64,000 nucleotides of DNA from Pseudomonadota bacterium. Its GTDB lineage: Bacteria > Pseudomonadota > Alphaproteobacteria > Rhizobiales > Xanthobacteraceae. The notes under the pieces were generated by a model. That model had not been told where the DNA came from. It made no database searches and saw only the letters and a program-made list of their open reading frames with translations. The stretch covers positions 95,735-159,734 of the forward strand of contig JAFECJ010000001.1 in NCBI GenBank assembly GCA_018242205.1, written 5' to 3'. This document shows, piece by piece, positions 1 to 8,767 of this stretch. Numbering within the stretch: position 1 is the stretch's first letter; every line of letters starts with the position of its first letter. The position numbers were made by a program, and so were the translations under genes.

Positions 1-564
1 ATGAAGGAAACCGCGCAGATCGCGCAGAGCCTGCCGGCGGATGCTATCGAAACCCTTTGCGACGAACTCGTGAAGCTGCGCGAGCGCGACGGCCGCCTGT
101 TTTTCCTCGGCGTCGGCGGCAGCGCCGGCAACTGCGGCCACGCCGTCAACGACTTCCGCAAGCTGTGCGGCATCGAAGCCTATGCGCCGACCGACAACGT
201 GTCGGAACTCACCGCGCGCACCAACGACGAAGGCTGGGCGACCGTGTTCTCGGAGTGGCTCAAGGTCAGCCGCGCCAAGGACAAAGACGCGATCTTCATC
301 TTCTCGGTCGGTGGCGGCAATCTCGAAAAGAACGTCAGCCCGAACCTCGTCGCCGCGATCCAGGAAGCCAAGTCGCGCGGCATGAAGGTTTTCGGCATTG
401 TCGGCCGCGACGGCGGCTACACCAAGAAAGCCGGCGACGTCGTGATCGTTATTCCGACCGTCGACGACGCGCGCATCACACCGCATGCCGAAGCGTTCCA
501 GGGCGTGGTCTGGCACTGCCTGGTGTCCAACCCGAAGCTGCAGATGAAAGCGACCAAGTGGTAG
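1..564 (+). CDS. gmhA: Phosphoheptose isomerase-like SIS protein (GmhA), probably 5'-partial
   Basis: Predicted to isomerise sedoheptulose 7-phosphate to D-glycero-heptose 7-phosphate, the first committed step of NDP-heptose synthesis in the cytoplasm. A SIS fold is indicated by the glycine/serine-rich phosphosugar loop GVGGSAGNCGHA near residue 37 and a second loop SVGGGN near residue 101. The C-terminal EAFQGVVWH keeps the Glu and His positions expected of GmhA. The frame is open at base 1, and GmhA proteins usually have about 15-20 more N-terminal residues, so the gene probably starts upstream of the window. It overlaps the following phosphatase gene by 7 nt, so the two are likely co-translated. 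The family call is firm; isomerase specificity rests partly on the neighbours. Confidence 0.8.
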   Translation: MKETAQIAQSLPADAIETLCDELVKLRERDGRLFFLGVGGSAGNCGHAVNDFRKLCGIEAYAPTDNVSELTARTNDEGWATVFSEWLKVSRAKDKDAIFIFSVGGGNLEKNVSPNLVAAIQEAKSRGMKVFGIVGRDGGYTKKAGDVVIVIPTVDDARITPHAEAFQGVVWHCLVSNPKLQMKATKW

Positions 565-1124
565 CGAAAGCCGTATTCCTCGATCGGGACGGCGTCATCA
601 ATGCGAATGTCGACCGCGGCGGCAAGCCCGTCGCGCCGACATCGGTGAAGGACTTCCGTATTCTCCCAGGCGTCGAGGAAGCGGTTAAGGTGCTCAAAAA
701 CGCCGGCTTCCTGATCGTGGTGGCCACCAACCAGCCCGATGTCAAGACCGGCCGGACGTCGCTGTCCGAGCTTGAGGCCATGCATGCCGAGATCAGGCGC
801 CACATGCCAGTCGACGCCATCAAGGCGTGTTTTCATGTCGACGCCGACAATTGTGAGTGCCGAAAGCCGAAGCCCGGCATGCTCACGGAGGCCGCGGCGG
901 AGCTGAATATCAGCCTCCGCGACAGCTATATGATCGGCGATCGCTGGCGCGACGTCGAAGCCGGACGCGCGGTGGGTTGCAAGACATTCTTTGTCGATTG
1001 GGGCTATCCGCAGGATGGGCCGCTTCATCCCGACTGGACCGTGCGCTCGCTGACCGAGGCCGCGCAAATGATTCTGGATGCCGACAAAGTGGCGGCATCG
1101 CACGCGGCGCAAGCGTCCCGCTAG
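558..1124 (+). CDS. gmhB: D-glycero-heptose-1,7-bisphosphate 7-phosphatase (GmhB-like HAD)
   Basis: A 188-residue HAD-superfamily phosphatase of the histidinol-phosphatase/GmhB group. It would remove the 7-phosphate from heptose 1,7-bisphosphate after HldE-type phosphorylation. The nucleophile motif DRDGVIN is at the extreme N-terminus, VVATNQ is motif II, the cysteine set CFHVDADNCECRKPKPG is the GmhB-type zinc loop, and GDRWRDVEAG is the C-terminal acidic motif. The GTG at 558 is chosen because the nucleophile motif begins eight residues later; the frame stays open upstream inside gmhA but has no sensible N-terminus there. It overlaps gmhA by 7 nt. Confidence 0.85.
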   Translation: MVAKAVFLDRDGVINANVDRGGKPVAPTSVKDFRILPGVEEAVKVLKNAGFLIVVATNQPDVKTGRTSLSELEAMHAEIRRHMPVDAIKACFHVDADNCECRKPKPGMLTEAAAELNISLRDSYMIGDRWRDVEAGRAVGCKTFFVDWGYPQDGPLHPDWTVRSLTEAAQMILDADKVAASHAAQASR

Positions 1125-1161
1125 TTATTTCACCGTCCCCTTTTCGGAGTACGGCCATTCC

Positions 1162-2052
1162 ATGCTCAAACATCTGCAGCACGAATTCGTCAAACCGGCC
1201 CGTGTCGTCATTCTCGGCGCCCGTGGCTTCGTCGGCGCCGCCGCCGCTCAATGGCTCGTCGCGCGCAACATACCCGTGCTCGCCATTGGGCGCGACGAGG
1301 TCGACCTCATGGCCGACGACGCGGTCGCTAAACTTGCAACGCTGCTGCGGCCGGAGGATTCGCTCCTCGTCATCGCCGCGCGCGCGCCGGTCAAGAACGG
1401 CGACATGCTGCTCGACAACATCCGGGTCATGAACAATGTCTGCAAGGCGCTCGCCAAGGTGACGCCTGCCCACGTTGTCTATGTCAGTTCCGACGCCGTG
1501 TACGCGGACTCCGACGGTCCCTTGAGCGAGACATCCAGCGCCGAGCCTTCGTCCATGCACGGCGCCATGCACCTCGCCCGCGAGGTCATGCTCAAGGCGT
1601 CGACCAGCGCGCCGCTTGCGGTGGTGCGCCCGAGCTTGCTGTACGGGGCGGCCGACCCGCACAATGGATACGGCCCAAACCGATTCCGCCGTCTCGCCGC
1701 GGCCGGCGAGGACATCGTGCTTTTCGGCGAGGGTGAAGAGCGCCGCGACCATGTGTTCATCGACGACGTCGCCGAACTGATCGGCCGCGTGCTCGGCCGC
1801 CGCAGCACCGGCACGCTGAATATCGCGACCGGCGAGGTGCAGAGCTTCCGTTGGATCGCTGAACGTGTCGCGGGCATGGCGCCGCGTCCCGTCACAGTGC
1901 GGGGCAGCCCGCGCGTCGGGCTGATGCCGCACAATGGCTACCGGCCGTTCGATCCGGCGGCGACAAAAGCGGCTTTCCCGGATTTCAGCTATACGAAGCT
2001 CGTAGACGGTCTCGTGCGCGCCGCCGCGGCGGACAAGGCCAAAAGCGCCTAA
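1162..2052 (+). CDS. NAD-dependent epimerase/dehydratase (SDR) with HGxMH in place of YxxxK
   Basis: A 296-residue extended SDR with Rossmann loop GARGFVG (residues 19-25) and substrate-strand motif VYVSS (106-110). Where the family has Tyr-x3-Lys, this protein reads His133-Gly-Ala-Met-His137. PSLLYGxxDPHNGYGPNRFRR and RRDHVFIDDV match the C-terminal half of sugar epimerases. A same-length paralogue at 12489-13370 on the other strand keeps the altered motif. It follows gmhB by 37 nt and probably acts on an NDP-heptose or similar nucleotide sugar. Fold membership is secure; the reaction is unknown and may not be classical epimerisation. Confidence 0.75.
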   Translation: MLKHLQHEFVKPARVVILGARGFVGAAAAQWLVARNIPVLAIGRDEVDLMADDAVAKLATLLRPEDSLLVIAARAPVKNGDMLLDNIRVMNNVCKALAKVTPAHVVYVSSDAVYADSDGPLSETSSAEPSSMHGAMHLAREVMLKASTSAPLAVVRPSLLYGAADPHNGYGPNRFRRLAAAGEDIVLFGEGEERRDHVFIDDVAELIGRVLGRRSTGTLNIATGEVQSFRWIAERVAGMAPRPVTVRGSPRVGLMPHNGYRPFDPAATKAAFPDFSYTKLVDGLVRAAAADKAKSA

Positions 2053-2097
2053 GCCGGTGAAAGGGCCGTCACTCCCGACAGTCGGCCAGAGAGAGCC

Positions 2098-2943
2098 GTG
2101 GACAGCCTCACCATAACGCTGATGCTGGCGGCCGGCCTGCTGCATGCAAGCTGGCACAGTATGGTCAAATCGGCGAGCGACGGCGTCGCCAACATGGCGG
2201 GCATGGGCGCAGTCGCCGCCCTTCCCGCCTTGCTGTGGCTGGTCGTGACGCGGCCCGTTCCATCCGCCGGCCTGTGGATCGTCCTCGCAGTCTCGGTCGG
2301 CCTGCATGTCGGTTACAAGATCTGCGTCGCCCAGGCCTATGCGCGCGCCGACCTAGGCGAGGCCTTTCCGATGGCGCGCGGCGCCGTGCCGCTGTTCGCC
2401 ACGGCGATTGCCTTCATCGGCCTCGGCCAAATTCCCAGCGCGGTTCAGGCCGGCGCCATTGCGCTGATCTGTTTCAGCCTGCTGCTGCTGGCCTATGAGC
2501 GGTTTCGCGGCGACGTCAACGTCACGCTGTTTGTCGCGATTGCCGGGGCGGGTCTCGCCGTCGCGCTTTACTCGGTGCTGGATTCCTACGGGACCCGGCT
2601 CGCCGGTGACTGGATCGATTTCACCGCTTGGCTGATTGTGCTGGACAGCTCAGCATTTCTGTTGGTCGCCCGGGCGACGCGCGGGCCGACCTTGTGGACG
2701 ACGATGACAGCCATCAGCCGGCGCATCCTTGTATCGGGCGGGCTCGGCCTTCTCTCCTTCAGCGTGTTCATGTGGGCCCTGAGCCGCAATCCGGTCGGCC
2801 CGGTGTCGGCGTTGCGCGAGACCAGCGTACTGTTCTCGATCCTGATCGGCGTCGCTTTCCACCGCGAGCCGTTGTCCGGCCGTCGCATCGTGGCGGCCCT
2901 GCTGATCCTGACCGGCATCGTCCTACTGGCGGCGTCGAAATAA
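2098..2943 (+). CDS. EamA/DMT-family membrane transporter
   Basis: A 281-residue inner-membrane protein with about ten hydrophobic segments arranged as two EamA-type halves. The conserved region near residue 85 (AQAYARADLGEAFPMARG) and the late segment PVGPVSALRETSVLFSILIGVAFHREP are typical of the drug/metabolite transporter superfamily. The start is a GTG with an upstream AGAGAG. It lies 45 nt after an epimerase gene on the same strand. In polysaccharide loci such proteins may move lipid-linked sugars or sugar precursors, as ArnE/F does, but the substrate cannot be read here. Confidence 0.75.
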   Translation: MDSLTITLMLAAGLLHASWHSMVKSASDGVANMAGMGAVAALPALLWLVVTRPVPSAGLWIVLAVSVGLHVGYKICVAQAYARADLGEAFPMARGAVPLFATAIAFIGLGQIPSAVQAGAIALICFSLLLLAYERFRGDVNVTLFVAIAGAGLAVALYSVLDSYGTRLAGDWIDFTAWLIVLDSSAFLLVARATRGPTLWTTMTAISRRILVSGGLGLLSFSVFMWALSRNPVGPVSALRETSVLFSILIGVAFHREPLSGRRIVAALLILTGIVLLAASK

Positions 2944-3035
2944 GCATACGGACGGCCTGTCGTTGCCTCGGCGCGGCCAGATGTGGTTACGTCGCGAAAG
3001 ACAGCATCATTCATCAGCAACCGACAAGGCCACCG

Positions 3036-3857
3036 ATGCCCCATCGAGACACCAGCGGCGGCGCCATCGAGCCGATCTTTCTGTCTGACCACGACACCTA
3101 CCAAAACGTCGATCTCAACCGCGGCAGTTGCCACGACTGGCAGGCGCGCATGCCGGTCAGCCGTTTCGAGGTGTTTCAGGGCCGCACGGCGAGCATCCTG
3201 ATTTTCGGCCAGTCGAACGGCGCCAATTCAGGCGCCGAACCTTATACGCCCAAAAGGCGGGTCTATAATTTCAACCTGTTCGACGGCCATTGCTACGTCG
3301 CGCAGGACCCCCTGCTCGGCTGCACGGAGTCGCGCGGCAATGTGATGACGCGAGCGGCCGACATGCTGATCGACCGCGGCGTCTTCGACAGCGTTTTGCT
3401 GGCGCCGATCGGCGTCGGCGGCAGCCGGATCGAGGAATGGACGCCCGGCGGGGTGCGGCATCGCCGCCTTCAGGTCGCGATCCAGCGCGCGCGCGAACGA
3501 CAAATCGAATTCACCCACGTGCTCTGGCACCAGGGCGAGAGCAATGCGCGCGCCGACGGCGACGGCGAACGCTACGCCGCCTGTTTGCGGAAAATTCATG
3601 CGGCGATACGGCGTTACGGCGTTGGCGCGCCGATCTTTGTCGCCCAGGCGACAGTGTGCCGTTCGCCACCCAACGAAGCGATCCGCGCGGCGCAGCGCGC
3701 CGTGGTCGATCCGGCCCTTGGCATACTCGCGGGACCGGACACCGACACGATCGGTATCGAGCACCGGTTCGACGACTGCCACATGGCTGCGTCCGGTCTC
3801 GTCATGCATGCCGAGATGTGGACAGAGATCCTGTCGGCTTACGAAGCGCGCGCCTGA
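3036..3857 (+). CDS. SGNH-type sugar esterase (sialate O-acetylesterase/SASA-like)
   Basis: A 273-residue putative carbohydrate esterase or acyl-transfer enzyme. The SGNH blocks are all visible: GQSN with nucleophile Ser60, the glycine block GVGGSRIEEW, WHQGES, and the C-terminal D-D-C-H with His249. There is no signal peptide, so it would act in the cytoplasm unless exported otherwise. The whole domain recurs as the C-terminal third of the 1062-residue protein at 38701-41889 (shared GQSN, APGG/TPGG, WHQGE, GPDTD, IGxEHRFDxCH). The gene converges with, and overlaps by 19 nt, the neighbour whose homologue forms the rest of that fusion. A role in removing or adding acetyl groups on the polysaccharide is inferred. 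Confidence 0.75.
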   Translation: MPHRDTSGGAIEPIFLSDHDTYQNVDLNRGSCHDWQARMPVSRFEVFQGRTASILIFGQSNGANSGAEPYTPKRRVYNFNLFDGHCYVAQDPLLGCTESRGNVMTRAADMLIDRGVFDSVLLAPIGVGGSRIEEWTPGGVRHRRLQVAIQRARERQIEFTHVLWHQGESNARADGDGERYAACLRKIHAAIRRYGVGAPIFVAQATVCRSPPNEAIRAAQRAVVDPALGILAGPDTDTIGIEHRFDDCHMAASGLVMHAEMWTEILSAYEARA

Positions 3858-5731
3858 GCCGTCTTTCCCTCGCGGACCACAGTGCTTTCGAGCACGAGGC
3901 TAGTCCAGGAAGAATTGAAGATCGAGTCGTCCTTCCTCGCGGCGCCGTTGCTCAGCCGCACGAAAGGCGCGAGCACAACAAGCACCAGCGCCGACAGCAC
4001 GTTGCGCAGCATCGGCCTATTCGGGAGTGACGTCGCGGTGCGCATGAAGAGATGCCTCAACCTGCCCGTCGCGAACGAACCCATGAACCGGATGCGCGAA
4101 ACATCGACATCCGGCAGCGCGCTTTCGCAAAGGCCAAGATCGTCGGCATGGAGCGAGCGCCGGCCGCTTCGATAAACATAGGCGACGACCTCACCGCCAT
4201 CCTTCATGAAAGGGCGGATGCGCTCGTAGTAGGAACGGTAATCGTAGAAATCGTCCAGCGACAGCTCGCACAGGCACACGTCGTAGTGAGCCGGCGCGCC
4301 CAAAGCCGAATGCGGGTTTGAATAGAACAGTGCGGCGGGATCGATCCGGTTGCTCAAGCTTCGATAGAACAAAGAGTCGTTCGACGAAATCCAGAGGATG
4401 TTGGCGCCGCGAGCCTGCCACATCGTGATTTTTCCCGCGACGACATGAATGTCCGCCCATAGCGGATGCTGACGCTGAACATGGGGAACCTGCCCGAACA
4501 GCGCCCGGTAGGTTCGTTTCATGGCCGACAGGCCAAATGTGGCTACACCGCTGCGCCGCCGCGCCGCGGGCGCGGTATGTATGAGCGCATCGGCTTTGCC
4601 GTCCGGATTGGCCGACACAACTTCGCACACGGCCGCCTTCGCTTCGTTGCGGTTCGCCCGCATGCGCTCCTTGGCGCCATCAAACCACTCGCCGAGCAGG
4701 CCGTGGTTGATGTGCGGCTGCGGCGGTGACAGCCGGCTCATGATGCTGGCGAGATAGTCTCGCGACTCCGCGACGAACGGCGCGATGTCCGGAAGATCAG
4801 CCGAATGGATCTTAAGCAATTGCTGACCGCAATCGCGATGTTCCTGGGTGGTCCACTTCGACAAATCCTTCGCGATGTCGTCGATCGAAATGGAGCCGAG
4901 GCGGACCAGATCTTCACCCGTCGCGCGCTTTTGCGGTTCCAGCATGAAGAAATCGTCGGAGTCGTCGATGAAATGCTTCGGTAGCGTCGGCGCCGCTTCT
5001 GGGACGAAGCCGTAATCCCAGACCAGCGTCGGATCGAGAATGACGCGCTCCGGCCGGATGGCGACCAACGCGACCGGCCACTGATAACCGATCAAGGTAT
5101 GCTCATCGACGTACCAGTAGAATTGGTCCATGCGCCATTGATGGCAAAGCTTCTGGTTGACGGTGCGGGCCTTGACCGTGATGTGCTTGTGCTTGAGGGC
5201 AATGCTGGCCATCTCGCGGCCGGGAATGGCCAGCGCCAGGGACTGGTGATCGATCCGCGCTTCGAGTTGCGGCCAGACATCTTCGAGAACGACGCGAAAA
5301 CTCGGCGCATGGATGACGCGCTCGCCACGCTTGATGAGCTCGGCGACGTGGCGCAGCGAACCGTCGGAGATGATAAAGTCGGTATTGAAAAATAGAAGAT
5401 TGGTATCTGTCATCGCTCCGCCGAGGTCGATGAAGCCGCGGAACAAGGCGTATGTCAGAACGACCCCGTAATCGCCGGGAATGTCGGTCATCAGATCGTC
5501 GATCGGAAACAGAAGTGGCTTGCAGAACTGCGAGATTTTCTTGAACGAGTCGGCGGCGCGGATGGTCTCGAACAGTCTCGTCTCGGTCACGATAACGAAC
5601 TCGATGTCGAAGTCCTCGGCGAAAGCCGGCACGTTGCCGGGCGCCAGCAGCGCCGGGATCGTGATCGTGATCAGTTTCTGGGCATAGACCTCTCCCCACA
5701 TAGGGATGATCAGCCGCGCTTTTTGCTTCAT
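3839..5731 (-). CDS. Large glycosyltransferase-like protein, paralogue of the N-terminal part of the 1062-aa fusion
   Basis: A 630-residue cytoplasmic-looking protein. Residues 1-330 align by eye along their length with residues 1-330 of the protein at 38701-41889: shared WGE.Y......ITIPALLAPGN, DLGxAMTD, NTDF/NADF, DQFYW and GYQWPVAL/GHQMPVAI. The acidic NTDF in a predicted strand-turn is reminiscent of a GT-A metal site, but no exact DxD is present. Residues about 400-600 form a second Rossmann-like domain (YDVCLCELSLDDF), also shared with the fusion. ATG 5731 is preferred over an upstream TTG because a TGTGGGG element sits 4 nt ahead of it. The function is unproven; transferase is the best guess. 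Confidence 0.6.
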   Translation of the reverse strand: MKQKARLIIPMWGEVYAQKLITITIPALLAPGNVPAFAEDFDIEFVIVTETRLFETIRAADSFKKISQFCKPLLFPIDDLMTDIPGDYGVVLTYALFRGFIDLGGAMTDTNLLFFNTDFIISDGSLRHVAELIKRGERVIHAPSFRVVLEDVWPQLEARIDHQSLALAIPGREMASIALKHKHITVKARTVNQKLCHQWRMDQFYWYVDEHTLIGYQWPVALVAIRPERVILDPTLVWDYGFVPEAAPTLPKHFIDDSDDFFMLEPQKRATGEDLVRLGSISIDDIAKDLSKWTTQEHRDCGQQLLKIHSADLPDIAPFVAESRDYLASIMSRLSPPQPHINHGLLGEWFDGAKERMRANRNEAKAAVCEVVSANPDGKADALIHTAPAARRRSGVATFGLSAMKRTYRALFGQVPHVQRQHPLWADIHVVAGKITMWQARGANILWISSNDSLFYRSLSNRIDPAALFYSNPHSALGAPAHYDVCLCELSLDDFYDYRSYYERIRPFMKDGGEVVAYVYRSGRRSLHADDLGLCESALPDVDVSRIRFMGSFATGRLRHLFMRTATSLPNRPMLRNVLSALVLVVLAPFVRLSNGAARKDDSIFNSSWTSLVLESTVVREGKTAQARAS

Positions 5732-5796
5732 AGTGCCCCACAAATGTCGGCCCGGCGGTTATCGTTATGGGTTCGCCCGGACCGGCCTTTCGCCTC

Positions 5797-6999
5797 TTAT
5801 AGTGTCGCCGGCTCGCCCCGTGAAGCGGTTCCCTCAGGTTCGCTCAGCCGGGCAGCTAACCGCTGGAACGTGCGGGTCAGTTCTTCAAACGTATCGTCGT
5901 GCCAGACGAGTTCCTGGGTCGGGCGCGCAAACGGGAGTGATTCACCCGGCACGAAGCCGAGCTCGCGGAAATAGTCGAGAGACGTCTGCGGCACATCCGG
6001 CACCGCCATCTTAAACGTGGCGTAATGGGTGTGCGCATTCAGCCAGCACAGGCCCATCGGCCCGGTGTTGACCCCGAGATTGACGAAAGCGCGCTCGTAC
6101 AGCGCCATGCGCAGCCCCACATTCCAGGCGGCCTCGGGAAGGGTTAGAAACTCGCGCAGGACTTCGCTGCTGCGTGTGATCGTCTCGCCGGTGTCCGGAA
6201 TGAAAACGGGAACGTAGAGCGCCGGATCGAGCGCCCGCGCAAACGCCATCCAGGCCTGAACGTCGCTGTTGCGGCCGTTCATGTAGTTGTACTGGCGCAT
6301 TGTGATCACGACCATGCGCCGGGAGCCGACGGTCGCCGCCATCCAGCGTTCGACTTCATCCAGTCGTCCCTGCGTGGCCCGGAGCGCGCCGATCGTCTTG
6401 TCGCCCTGACGCGCCGCCGCGAAGGCGTCGGCCGGCCCCGGATAGACCGGCAGCATCGGCTCGTAATCGGCCGGGTAGACATGTCGTGCGGCGCGGCGGA
6501 GGAACGTGGCCTGCTCGCGCGACGATGCGTACGTGACGCCCTTGCAGGACGGCAGCAACGGACACGACGCCATCAGGACGTTGTAGACGCGCTCGCGCCG
6601 CGCCGAGGCCCCGACAGTTGCCTCATAGTCCTCACCCTCGCGGCGGACGCCCTGGTGCCCGCCAGGCACGATGACGACATGGATCGAGCCCATGCCGAGC
6701 TTGCGTCGGCTCAGCTCGGCGCCGGCGAGGAACCAGAGAAAATCGAAAGTTACAGGAGCAACTTTAAGATCGTAGAAGGCGTAAAGAACATCGCCTTCCA
6801 GTGGGGACATCGCACCCGATGTCCGTCTCACGGCATTGAACGCGATTAGCGCGCGACGCACCGATGCGTGCAGGAATTTGCCGACACCGGTGGTCGGCAG
6901 GCTGACTTCGGAAGCGACCCGCTTGCCGACCCAGGCGAGACCCTGAGTCCGAATTCGATAGACCGCGCGGCGCAGTCCTCGCTTCGGCTCACGCGTCAC
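5797..6999 (-). CDS. Conserved hypothetical protein of the polysaccharide locus
   Basis: A 400-residue protein I do not recognise. It has no signal peptide or transmembrane segment. The N-terminus is basic and helical. The core holds VIVPGGHQG, VVITMRQYNYMNGRN, VPVFIPDTGE and FVNLGVNTGPMGLCWLNAHTHYATFK, an alternation of strands and glycine turns like a GT-B or sialyl/polysialyl transferase-type nucleotide-sugar enzyme (compare the arrangement VI.P....G and N.G..). It lies 65 nt upstream of the glycosyltransferase-like gene on the same strand and 46 nt downstream of a radical SAM gene, so it probably belongs to that operon. A glycosyltransferase role is only inference. Confidence 0.5.
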   Translation of the reverse strand: MTREPKRGLRRAVYRIRTQGLAWVGKRVASEVSLPTTGVGKFLHASVRRALIAFNAVRRTSGAMSPLEGDVLYAFYDLKVAPVTFDFLWFLAGAELSRRKLGMGSIHVVIVPGGHQGVRREGEDYEATVGASARRERVYNVLMASCPLLPSCKGVTYASSREQATFLRRAARHVYPADYEPMLPVYPGPADAFAAARQGDKTIGALRATQGRLDEVERWMAATVGSRRMVVITMRQYNYMNGRNSDVQAWMAFARALDPALYVPVFIPDTGETITRSSEVLREFLTLPEAAWNVGLRMALYERAFVNLGVNTGPMGLCWLNAHTHYATFKMAVPDVPQTSLDYFRELGFVPGESLPFARPTQELVWHDDTFEELTRTFQRLAARLSEPEGTASRGEPATL

Positions 7000-7045
7000 G
7001 TCTGGCTCCTGTCGGCCCTGCCTTGAGGCTCCGGACGTGACCGGC

Positions 7046-8125
7046 CTAGGCCAGTTCCGCGTCGGCGAGCGACTTGCGCTGTCCCTGCTGCTTCAGCTCC
7101 TCCGGAGGCGGCTTGTGGCCACCCAGAAGATTGCCCTGCCAGCTCGAGAGCCTGTTGATCAAGTTGTAGTAAGTGTATTCGGGCGAGCGGCGGATCAGCA
7201 GACCGTCCTTGACCTCTTCCGCATACTCGTACTGCGCCCAGCCGTTGCAGCCGGCACAGAACGGCACTTTGTCCCACTGCGCGGTCTCGTGATAGTAGCG
7301 CGCCTTGGCGAATTCCTCGCCGTGCCAGACATCGGCAACGCTGGTCTTGAACACGTTGCCCATGTCGGTCGCGCGCACGCCGTCGAGGCAGCACAGCCGC
7401 ACGCTGCCGTCGTTGTGCACCGGCATCGTCTTGTAAATGACTCCGCACGGCACGCGCTTTGGCGGCTCGACCATGTCGGGGAACGTGCCGTTCTCGAACA
7501 CGATACCCATGCGCACGACGTCGACGACGCCGATCCAGCGATCGACGAACGCCTGCTCTTCGTGACGGTTCGTGCCCTGGATCGTAAACGACACGCCGAT
7601 GCGCGGAAGATCGCGGTCGCCGCGAACGCGCAGCATGCGGAACACAGCCGCTTCGATCTTGGCGAGCTTGTCGACGCCGCGCACCTTCTCGAGCGTCTCG
7701 GGCGTCGTGGAGTCGAGGCTGAACATGATCGAGTCGACCTTGATCTGGCAGAAGAACTCCGCGAGATCCTCGGTCAGCGTCAGTCCGTTGGTGTTGAGCG
7801 CGAGCGCGATGCCGCGCTGCTTCATGTCGCTGAACACTTCACGCAGCTTGGGGATGAGCAACGGCTCGCCGTAAATGCTCGGCGCCACCATGGGCTGTAT
7901 CTTCGTGAACTGATCGAGCATGCGGCGGGAGGCATCGACATCCATAATGCCTTCGACCGATCCGATCTGGCCGTCGTCTTCCAGGCCCCACACCGGGCAC
8001 ATGTGACAGCGCAGATTGCAGCGGGTTGCATAGTCGATCAGGAGACGCTCTGGCATCTCCGAAACCGGGAGAGGCTTCCAGTTATAGGCGGGATCGACCC
8101 ACTCTGCCTTTGACCAGTCCCTCAT
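7046..8125 (-). CDS. Radical SAM/SPASM-type enzyme
   Basis: A 359-residue radical S-adenosylmethionine enzyme. The CNLRCHMC motif (Cys36, Cys40, Cys43) would bind the catalytic [4Fe-4S] cluster. A C-terminal cysteine group (RLCCLDG, then FCAGCNGW) looks like a SPASM-type auxiliary-cluster region. The ATG at 8125 has AGAAGG 7 nt upstream, a better start than an in-frame codon 57 nt earlier. It heads a minus-strand group with two unknown glycan genes and diverges from a Nudix gene. Radical SAM enzymes in sugar loci often do deoxygenation, epimerisation or C-methylation; which applies here is not visible. Confidence 0.8.
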   Translation of the reverse strand: MRDWSKAEWVDPAYNWKPLPVSEMPERLLIDYATRCNLRCHMCPVWGLEDDGQIGSVEGIMDVDASRRMLDQFTKIQPMVAPSIYGEPLLIPKLREVFSDMKQRGIALALNTNGLTLTEDLAEFFCQIKVDSIMFSLDSTTPETLEKVRGVDKLAKIEAAVFRMLRVRGDRDLPRIGVSFTIQGTNRHEEQAFVDRWIGVVDVVRMGIVFENGTFPDMVEPPKRVPCGVIYKTMPVHNDGSVRLCCLDGVRATDMGNVFKTSVADVWHGEEFAKARYYHETAQWDKVPFCAGCNGWAQYEYAEEVKDGLLIRRSPEYTYYNLINRLSSWQGNLLGGHKPPPEELKQQGQRKSLADAELA

Positions 8126-8276
8126 GCTAAAACCTTCTGGTTCCAGAGATTTTTTGGGTGGGCGGCTATTTCGCGCCTGCACACTACTATGGTAACCCTT
8201 ATCGCCTTAGTACATTGAAAGCAAGGGTCCACAGCCGAAAGTGGTGATTGGGCCCCATACCAGCCCTGCATTTACA

Positions 8277-8741
8277 ATGAAAATTGACGGTCACTTCCTG
8301 ACGTCCAGGCTCCCGCTTCGGGCCAGCGATGCCGCCGCGGCGATTATCGTCACCGAGGACGGCCGTTACCTATTACAGCTTCGGGACGATATCCCCCAAA
8401 TCTGGTACCCGGACCATTGGGGCCTGTTCGGCGGGGCGGTCGACCCTGGGGAAAACGAGATCCAGACGCTGCGGCGGGAGCTGAAGGAGGAGCTAGAACT
8501 CGATACGGCCGATCCGCAGCTTTTCGTCGGGTTCGATTTCGATCTGAAGCCAACCGGGCTAAAGCGCTACTTCCGGAACTACTATGAGGTCCGAATCGAC
8601 GCGGCCACCCTGGCCTGCCTGGTCCTGCACGAGGGCGCGGAGATGCGGACTTTCACCGGCGATGAGGCGCTGTCGCTGCGGCTGGTGCCGTACGACGCCT
8701 TCGCGCTGTTTCTTCATTACCAGCGCGCCCGCCTCGGCTGA
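8277..8741 (+). CDS. Nudix hydrolase
   Basis: A 154-residue Nudix protein. The box GGAVDPGENEIQTLRREL followed by KEELEL fits the G-x5-E-x7-R-E-x2-E-E pattern that binds Mg2+ and the diphosphate, centred near residue 57. The upstream W(G)LFGG is also typical. Substrates in this family are NDP-sugars, NTPs or other nucleoside diphosphates linked to X; GDP-mannose or NDP-heptose would suit the locus but is inference. ATG 8277 is taken as the start; a GTG at 8241 in frame is an alternative, and neither has a strong ribosome site. The neighbour at 8768 converges with it. Confidence 0.8.
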   Translation: MKIDGHFLTSRLPLRASDAAAAIIVTEDGRYLLQLRDDIPQIWYPDHWGLFGGAVDPGENEIQTLRRELKEELELDTADPQLFVGFDFDLKPTGLKRYFRNYYEVRIDAATLACLVLHEGAEMRTFTGDEALSLRLVPYDAFALFLHYQRARLG

Positions 8742-8767
8742 CACCGCCCGCGACCGCCCCAGGATGG

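Noticed and set aside
910..2307. 465-codon open frame on the minus strand opposite gmhB and the SDR gene
   Set aside because: It is antisense to two genes with clear domains, rich in Arg/Ala/His as GC-rich shadow frames are, and shows no motif or ribosome site.
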